From Chloroflexota bacterium (lineage in GTDB: Bacteria; Chloroflexota; Limnocylindria; P2-11E): a DNA stretch of 11,979 nt. Within the stretch, counting starts at the first letter, position 1, and each line of letters opens with the position of its first letter. Below, piece by piece: positions 6,971-11,979 of this stretch. Position numbers and translations under genes: made by a program. Location of the stretch: positions 1-11,979 of the forward strand of contig VBEU01000043.1 in assembly GCA_005883775.1 (NCBI GenBank), given 5' to 3'. The notes beneath the pieces are model-generated. The model made no database searches, had not been told where the DNA came from, and worked only from the letters and a program-made list of their open reading frames with translations.

Positions 6971-8218
6971 CCGGCGGCAGTATCGACCGGCGCCGTCCTC
7001 CTCGCCTGGTACGCCGGGATCGTCGCCATCGGCGGCCGCTCGATGTCGATGATGTCGTGCATCTCGAGGTGGAGCTTCCCGCCGCCCGCCGCGATGAGCT
7101 TCATGCATCTTCGAGAGGTCGTAGAGCGATTGATTGCGGTGGATGCGCTGTTTCATGTCGACCTGACCGATGGCACTGAGACCCGCGCGCTGCAGCGTGT
7201 CCACGAGAAGCCCCGTCTCGACGCCGTACCCCGAGAAAAACGGCAGCTGCTCCAGCAGCGCTCGCCGCCCGGCCTGCTCGCCAGAGAGAGGCTGGACGAT
7301 CCCGGAGAGCTCCGGAAAGAAAAGGTTCAGGATCGGCCGCGCCGCGAGCTCGGTCACGCGGCCACCACCGGTCGCCTGCAGCTCGTCACCGATGTGGAGC
7401 GGGCGCTGGTAGAAGGCTTTAACGAACTGGAGGTCCGGCCGCATGAGAAGCGGACCCACGATGCCGTAGACGAACTTGGGATGGGCGCTGGTGACGTCGG
7501 TGTCGATCCACGCGACGATGTCGCCGGTCAGCACGTGCAGGCTCTTCCAGAGCGCCTCGCCCTTGCCGCGGTAGCTGCCGGTCTCGGGAAGGATCTCATC
7601 GTGTATGAAGACCGGCACGCCCTCTTCTGCGGCGATCTCGCGGGTGCGATCCTCCGAGCGTGAGTCGACGACCACGAGCTCGTCGACGAGCGGAACGCGC
7701 TCGACGAGCCGGGAGCGGATGGCCCGGATGACCTTGCGGATCGTGGCCTCCTCGTTGAGCGTCGGCAGCCCGACGGAGATGCGGATGCCCTGACGCTCCT
7801 TGGCTTCGACCAGGCGTCGTAGGTCCGCGAACTCGCTCGAGCTGAACGTGTTCTCGGCGAACCACTTGTCGGTGATCTCGCCCAGCACGCGACTTCGTTC
7901 GGCGCGCCCAAGCGGCAGACGAGTCCGCTCGACGAACACCGGCGAGGCGAGTGGCGCGCTCGTGCGGACGACCAGGGCATTACGTGCGCCGGCGATGATC
8001 GTCTGGCCGATGGGCCCGAGCGGGTCGCGCGCGCCCTCCCGGCCGGTCGCGCCGAACACGATCGCGTCGTGCTCGTCGAGCTCGTCGGTGATCACCTTGG
8101 CCGGATCGCCGGATCGCGTGACGAGCCGCTCGACGCGCTCGTCGTACGCACGCTCGCCAAGCAGCTGGTAGAGCGTCTGCGGCTTGCGCCCGCCGTTGCG
8201 CTCGGCGACGTGGAGCAA
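6967..8218 (-). CDS. gpgS: Glucosyl-3-phosphoglycerate synthase with partial N-terminal USP domain (disrupted frame)
   Basis: GpgS (GT81) transfers glucose from NDP-glucose to 3-phosphoglycerate, the first step to glucosylglycerate. From 8218 the frame gives the rest of a second universal-stress domain (residues 1-90, with HDAIVFGATGREG), a linker, then the glycosyltransferase. Key stretches are SVGLPTLNEE (148-157), RGKGEALWKSL, the metal motif IDTD with D239/D241, ATGGGRVTEL, PLSGEQAGRR, SGYGVETGLL and RIHRNQSL. They follow the mycobacterial GpgS order closely. After DLSKM (M371, codon 7108-7106) this frame turns into Arg/His-rich nonsense. The frame starting at 7104 instead reads MKLIAAGGGK, then HDIIDIERPPMATIP, a family-like tail, and stops at TGA 6969-6967. 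Upstream, a TAG separates it in-frame from the 8237-8710 piece. Start 8218 (TTG) is merely the first start-like codon after that TAG. Functional state uncertain. Confidence 0.85.
7102..7108 (-). other. Apparent frameshift site in the GpgS gene
   Basis: On the minus strand ATG (7108-7106) ends the family-like frame and ATG (7104-7102) begins the family-like tail; a single C at 7105 separates them. A one-base insertion, or a deletion of 3n+2 bases, would produce this. Compared with mycobacterial GpgS, about four residues seem to be missing between the two Met codons, which favours a small deletion. No homopolymer or classic slippery heptamer is present. Confidence 0.7.
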
Positions 8219-8236
8219 CGTGACGGCGCCCGTTCC

Positions 8237-8710
8237 CTATCGTGCGAGCTCGATCCCGAGCCGCGCGGCGAGCTGCGCGTACCGGCCGCCGCGGACCGGA
8301 ACGAGGATGCGCTTCGCGCGCGCGGGTCGGCCCTTCACGACGGCGAGATCGCAGGGCGGCTGTCGCAGGATCGCTTCGATCGTCGTCCCGAGGACGTCCC
8401 ATCCGGGGCGGCGCCAGCCAACGACGAGCAGGTCGGGCCGCTCGGTCGCGCAGGCCTCCCGGATCGCATCCCAGGCGACGCGAGCGACGATGACGAGGCT
8501 GCGCAGGTGGCGCCCGGGGAGCTCACCCGTCAATGCGTCGAGCGCGCGGCGCCGAGCGCGCGCTTCGGGCTGCGCCGAGGCGAGCGTGGCGTCGCCGGTG
8601 ACCTCGATCGCCGACGCCAGCACGACCTCGCCGTCCCCGGCGAGTGCCGCCGCCGTTTCAAGGAGCCCGCTCTCGCGCTCTGGATCACTGATCGCGACGA
8701 CGACCTTCAT
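8237..8710 (-). CDS. Universal stress protein domain(s), N-terminal part of the USP-USP-GpgS gene, ended by TAG
   Basis: The 157-residue reading frame holds one whole UspA-type domain (1-127) and the first strand and helix of a second (134-157, KRILVPVRGGRYAQLAARLG). The first domain starts with the usual MKVVVAISD strand and has PDLLVVGWRR and a degenerate nucleotide loop ending GTT, with CDLAVVK as the last strand. Glycine spacing differs from the ATP-binding consensus, so nucleotide binding is doubtful. Right after LGIELAR comes TAG (8239-8237), and the same frame then resumes GTGAVTLLHVAER, exactly the next strand of a USP fold with no change in spacing. So the piece is very probably the front of the same gene as the GpgS part. 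The ATG overlaps the TGA of the GT4 gene (ATGA), with GAAGG six bases upstream. A stand-alone USP with a useless tail is the alternative. Confidence 0.8.
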   Translation of the reverse strand: MKVVVAISDPERESGLLETAAALAGDGEVVLASAIEVTGDATLASAQPEARARRRALDALTGELPGRHLRSLVIVARVAWDAIREACATERPDLLVVGWRRPGWDVLGTTIEAILRQPPCDLAVVKGRPARAKRILVPVRGGRYAQLAARLGIELAR

Positions 8711-9924
8711 GCGATGCCTTCAAGCACGAGCGGGACCACGCGTTCGGCGAGGACCCGGGACCATGCCATCGCTCGAACGCGCGAGCGGAAACGAGGCCCC
8801 GGTCCCTCAAGCGATCGTTCGATCGCGTCGGCGATGACCTCGCCGGGCGCGTCAGGCGGAACGTAGGTCGCGGCGTCGCCGGCGAGCGCGCGCAGGGTCT
8901 CAAGATCGCTGCACACGATGGGCAACCGGTGAAGGGCGGCCTCGAGCAGCGGGATGCCGAATCCCTCGCTCTGGCTCGGCAGCACGAGCGCGTCCGAGAG
9001 CGCGTAGAGATCGGCAATGACCCGGTATGGGGCTTTCATCCCGAGCGCATACAGGAGGTGGACGCCCGGGATCCCCTCCGCAAGGGTTTTGAGCTCGGCG
9101 AGGTAGCGGACGTTCGCCGCGTTGTGCGGTCCAGGTGGTCCCGTCACGACCAGCATCGCGGGGCGACCCCGTCCGCGGAGCGACGCCGTCGCGGCCATGG
9201 CGGCCTCGATGCGCTTGCGCCGCGTGAGCCGGGCCGGCAGCACGAGCAGCGGGTCGGCGCGGTAGAGGTCGAGGCGCTCGGCCATGCGCGCGCCGGCCGA
9301 CGACATTCCGAGCGCGGCGGCGATGTCGACACCGTTTGGAACGACCGCCACGCCTTCGCGTTTCAGGCCGGCGAGGGCGGCGAGCTGATTCGCGCGCTCG
9401 TCGGACACGGCGACGTAGCGAATGCCGGGATGCGCGCGCGCGATGAGGCCCCACGGATCGCCTGGGTGGCGTTCGTTCGCGTACTGGGGGTCCGACCATG
9501 CGAGGTCGTGCGTCCACGCGATGACGACCCCCGGCCGCTCGCGGGCGAGACGGACGAGGGCTTCCGTCAGCGCCAGATCCTTGTGCATCGTGAGGACGTT
9601 GTGAACGACGACGCGGTCGGCTTCGGCCACGATCGGTCGCAGCTTGCGCACGAGTCGTTCGACGAGCGCGTCGTGCGCTGTGGTGCGTTCGCCTTGCGCG
9701 AGTGAGCGGAAGTCACGGAGCACGCTCTCGTTCCGTGAATCGACCTCGGGGACGCGAATGAGTCGGACGCCCTTCGACGCCCGCCCTCGTCCGGCGACGA
9801 TGGTGACGTCGGCGCCCGCTTCGCGGAGCGCGGTCGCGTGCGCCCCCATGACCTGCTCGACACCGCCGAGGATCGAAGGAGCGGTGTAATGGACGAAGAC
9901 GACGCGCGGGCGCCGGCGCGTCAC
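8707..9924 (-). CDS. GT4-family glycosyltransferase
   Basis: A 405-residue GT-B fold enzyme that moves sugar from a nucleotide-sugar to an unknown acceptor, probably in the cytoplasm or at the inner membrane face. The N-domain starts with RVVFVHY and a Gly-rich loop ILGGVEQVMG (18-27), typical of GT4 enzymes. VVPNGVD (194-200) marks the domain junction. In the C-domain, LPARLTRRKRIE (229-240) supplies the donor-phosphate Arg232 and Lys237. SQSEGFGIPLLEAA (317-330) holds the retaining-enzyme EX7E motif, E320 and E328. The start is GTG 9924, overlapping the hydrolase TGA as GTGA. The frame runs open far upstream, but that part only shadows the hydrolase gene. The neighbours (GpgS and a glycosidase) suggest an osmolyte or storage or cell-surface glycan, but donor and acceptor are unknown. 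No membrane helix or signal is seen. Confidence 0.9.
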   Translation of the reverse strand: MTRRRPRVVFVHYTAPSILGGVEQVMGAHATALREAGADVTIVAGRGRASKGVRLIRVPEVDSRNESVLRDFRSLAQGERTTAHDALVERLVRKLRPIVAEADRVVVHNVLTMHKDLALTEALVRLARERPGVVIAWTHDLAWSDPQYANERHPGDPWGLIARAHPGIRYVAVSDERANQLAALAGLKREGVAVVPNGVDIAAALGMSSAGARMAERLDLYRADPLLVLPARLTRRKRIEAAMAATASLRGRGRPAMLVVTGPPGPHNAANVRYLAELKTLAEGIPGVHLLYALGMKAPYRVIADLYALSDALVLPSQSEGFGIPLLEAALHRLPIVCSDLETLRALAGDAATYVPPDAPGEVIADAIERSLEGPGPRFRSRVRAMAWSRVLAERVVPLVLEGIA

Positions 9925-11979
9925 GCGGTGGCAGCCGCCCTCGTGACCCGGCCGCGACCGCCGACGATGCGATCGCCGCGCTGGTTGCGGCGGACGCGGA
10001 ACGTGACGCGCGTGTCGAAGACGCGCATGTCCCGAACGTCGATCCGATCGAGCCACGGCGGAAGCGCGGGATCGAGCAAGAGCCGCTGCGTGCCCAGGTC
10101 CGGCTGCATACCCAGAAGCGCCCGCACGCAGAGGAAGACCATTCCCGCGGACCACGCCTGTGGGATGCACGACACGAGATAGTCGGCGGGCCGCGCGGAA
10201 AAGCGGAGGTCCCGCTGAAAACCGCACCAGAGCTCGGGCAGCTGCGCGTTCGGGAAGCGCCGCCCCGCCTCGATCAGAACGCTTACCACCTCGGCCGCCT
10301 CCTCGCGATGGCCGTAGCGCGCGAAGCCCTGGACGATGAGCGAGTTGTCGTGGGGCCAGACCGAGCCGTTGTGGTAGCTCATGGGGTTGTACGTCGGGTA
10401 TTTGCTCGAGAGCGTTCGGATGCCCCAGCCGGTGTACATGTCGAGCTCCATGAGCCGTCGGGTGACGGCCGCGCCGCGCTCGGGGCTCGCGATACCGCAC
10501 CAGAGCGCATGACCGGCATTGCTCGTCACCGCGGGCACCTGCTTCTTGTCTCCGTCGAGCGCCTGCGCGTAGCACTGCTCCGCTTCCATCCAGAAGTCGC
10601 GCTCGAACCGGGTCTGCAGCTCCTTCGCTTCGCCGCGGAGACGATCGGCGCGCGTGCGGTCGCCGTCGATGTCGTAGAGGTCGGCGACGCCCATCTTCGC
10701 CGCGTACACGTACGCCTGTACTTCGACGAGGGCCGCGGGCAGCTTCGACCACTTGCCGTCGGGATCGGACAGCGACTGTGCGGAGTCCTTCCAGCCCTGA
10801 CTGCGCATCTCGCCAGGCCGGTGGCCGTACTCCACGTAGCCGTCCTTGTCCGGGTCGCCGTAGGTGTCGCACCACGTCAGCGCGCGCTCGGCGGCGGGGA
10901 GCAGATCGCGCCAGAGCGCGCGGTCGGCGGTCCATTTGACGGTCTCGGCGAAGACGAGCGCGAAGAGCGGCGTCGCGTCGACCGAGCCGTAGTAGGGGTG
11001 ATGCGGGACCTCGCCCAGCCGCGCCAGCTCGCCCCGGCGGAGCTCGTGGAAGATCTTTCCAGGCTCCTCCTCGGTGAACTCGTCGACCTTTTGTCCCTGG
11101 TGGCTCGCGAGAAGGCGCAGCGTGCCTCGCGCGATGTCCGGATTCCATCCGAGCGTCTGATAGGCCGAGATGAGGCCGTCGCGGCCGAAGGGCACGGCGT
11201 ACCAGGGGATGCCCGCGGTCGGGTAGGGACCGCTCGGGTGGAACTCGAGAAGCGCTCTCAGGTCGAGCGCGCTTCGCGTGATGAGGCCCTCGTCGAGCGT
11301 CTCCGAGCTCGTGCTGTGGCGAGTGCACGACCGCAGGAAGCGGCGGTAGCGAGCGTTGAGAGCGTCGATCGCGTCGTCGAAGCGATCCGGCGATGCCGCA
11401 GGAGCAGCGCCGTCTTCGCGCGGGATGGCGGCGAGCTCGAGCTGGAGGAACTGCTGCGGCCCGAGCGTACGCGTCACGCGGAACACGTTTCCCTCGATCG
11501 CGTCCGGCGCGGGTCGCAGCGTGATCTCGGTCGTCCGCCGAACACCGTCTCGGCCGACGCGCTCGAAGATGAGGCCACCCTCTCGCGGCCCGCGCGTCGA
11601 GGCGAGCGGCGCGAGGCTGAGGTCGCGATATGCCCGCACCGCGAACATGTCGCGGAACGCCGCCTCGAACTCGAGCTCGACTTTCACGTCGACCGCGTGC
11701 GCGTTCGCGTTGAGCACGCCGATCCGCTCGCGGAGTCCGTCCGCGAGAAAGCGCGTCCGGCGGATCGACAACGTGTCCGCGGCATGCCGTGCCGTCCCGA
11801 GCACCGCGCCCTCGGAATGCATGAGCTGAAATGTCGCGACGTAGTTCTGCTCGGTGTTCGCCGACAAGAGGAGCGGCCGCGAGCCGTTCACGCGGAGCGC
11901 ATAGCCAGAGAGGTACTGCGTGTCGTGGTAGTAGAGGCCGAGCGGGCTCATCGCGCCGAGCGGCAGGCCCCCATCGTCC
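9921..11979 (-). CDS. Glycogen-debranching-like glycoside hydrolase (GDE_N_bis plus alpha/alpha-barrel), 5' end outside window
   Basis: A protein often annotated as amylo-alpha-1,6-glucosidase. The frame is open to the right edge: codons before the Met at 11951 read DDGGLPLGA, in the style of the family N-terminus, so only a short N-terminal part is missing. Counting from that Met (676 residues), residues 1-190 form the beta-rich GDE_N_bis domain (GLYYHDTQYLSGY, VNGSRPLLLS). Residues about 220-640 form an (alpha/alpha)6 barrel, with IPWYAVPFGRDGLIS (248-262), GSVDATPLF, SQGWKDS (384-390; D389 a candidate acid) and NPMSYHNGSVWPHDNSLI (522-539). The C-terminal beta segment ends at TGA 9923-9921. 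Members are rarely characterised; alpha-glucosidic cleavage of a glycan or a small glucoside is the likely role. Linkage to GpgS makes glucosylglycerate or an oligosaccharide built on it a possible substrate, which is inference. It is the first visible gene of the operon. Confidence 0.9.
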   Translation of the reverse strand, partial: DDGGLPLGAMSPLGLYYHDTQYLSGYALRVNGSRPLLLSANTEQNYVATFQLMHSEGAVLGTARHAADTLSIRRTRFLADGLRERIGVLNANAHAVDVKVELEFEAAFRDMFAVRAYRDLSLAPLASTRGPREGGLIFERVGRDGVRRTTEITLRPAPDAIEGNVFRVTRTLGPQQFLQLELAAIPREDGAAPAASPDRFDDAIDALNARYRRFLRSCTRHSTSSETLDEGLITRSALDLRALLEFHPSGPYPTAGIPWYAVPFGRDGLISAYQTLGWNPDIARGTLRLLASHQGQKVDEFTEEEPGKIFHELRRGELARLGEVPHHPYYGSVDATPLFALVFAETVKWTADRALWRDLLPAAERALTWCDTYGDPDKDGYVEYGHRPGEMRSQGWKDSAQSLSDPDGKWSKLPAALVEVQAYVYAAKMGVADLYDIDGDRTRADRLRGEAKELQTRFERDFWMEAEQCYAQALDGDKKQVPAVTSNAGHALWCGIASPERGAAVTRRLMELDMYTGWGIRTLSSKYPTYNPMSYHNGSVWPHDNSLIVQGFARYGHREEAAEVVSVLIEAGRRFPNAQLPELWCGFQRDLRFSARPADYLVSCIPQAWSAGMVFLCVRALLGMQPDLGTQRLLLDPALPPWLDRIDVRDMRVFDTRVTFRVRRNQRGDRIVGGRGRVTRAAATA

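Noticed and set aside
6782..7663. 293-codon plus-strand frame opposite gpgS
   Set aside because: No recognisable domain, and it crosses the conserved GpgS motifs on the other strand.
8237..8239. Amber codon reassigned to an amino acid genome-wide
   Set aside because: Four other genes in the window (panE, cyclase, lipoprotein, small membrane protein) end in TAG at sensible lengths.
9925..11328. N-terminal extension of the GT4 reading frame, giving an 873-residue protein
   Set aside because: This part is a shadow frame over the hydrolase gene, rich in Arg and with no domain. The GT4 fold starts at the GTG of 9924, which overlaps the hydrolase stop.
1..11979. tRNA, rRNA, CRISPR, insertion sequence, phage or defence genes
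   Set aside because: None seen on either strand; no repeat arrays, transposase motifs or atypical low-GC islands.

Overview
This is a high-GC stretch of bacterial chromosome, densely packed with genes and with very short intergenic gaps. The gene content (pantothenate synthesis, a membrane adenylate cyclase, a GpgS-type glucosyltransferase carrying universal-stress domains, and a debranching-enzyme-like glycosidase) suits a soil or freshwater Chloroflexota or Actinomycetota lineage. The sequence alone does not fix the phylum. I see no tRNA, rRNA, CRISPR array, insertion sequence or phage gene.

Plus strand, 1-2775: the C-terminal three quarters of an MFS_3-type exporter runs in from the left edge. 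After a 79-bp gap come panB and panE, which overlap by one base (TAATG). Together they make pantoate from ketoisovalerate.

Centre, 2772-4859: panE meets, tail to tail, a membrane-bound class III adenylate cyclase on the minus strand; their stop codons share one CTAG. The cyclase diverges from a small predicted lipoprotein on the plus strand, which in turn converges with a 64-residue two-helix membrane protein.

Minus strand, 11979-4665: one long operon, read right to left. It contains a debranching-enzyme-like glycoside hydrolase (5' end outside the window), a GT4 glycosyltransferase, a tandem universal-stress-protein/GpgS fusion gene, panC, a 12-helix MFS transporter and the 64-residue membrane protein. 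Every junction from the hydrolase to the MFS gene is a four-base stop/start overlap (GTGA, ATGA, TTGA, GTGA), so translation looks tightly coupled.

The most notable object is the USP-USP-GpgS gene (8710 to 6967, minus). As given, it carries an in-frame TAG inside the second USP domain and a frame change near 7105, just before the conserved C-terminal tail of GpgS. The shifted frame ends exactly at the TTGA overlap with panC. Because the unshifted frame happens to stay open, it reads directly into panC and gives a spurious 700-codon GT-PanC fusion. The lesions could be assembly errors, recent decay or recoding; TAG is used as an ordinary stop by four other genes here, which argues against amber reassignment. 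Functionally, the operon would link glucosylglycerate or glycan metabolism, under stress-sensor domains, to the pantoate-to-pantothenate step whose substrate is made by panB-panE on the other strand.
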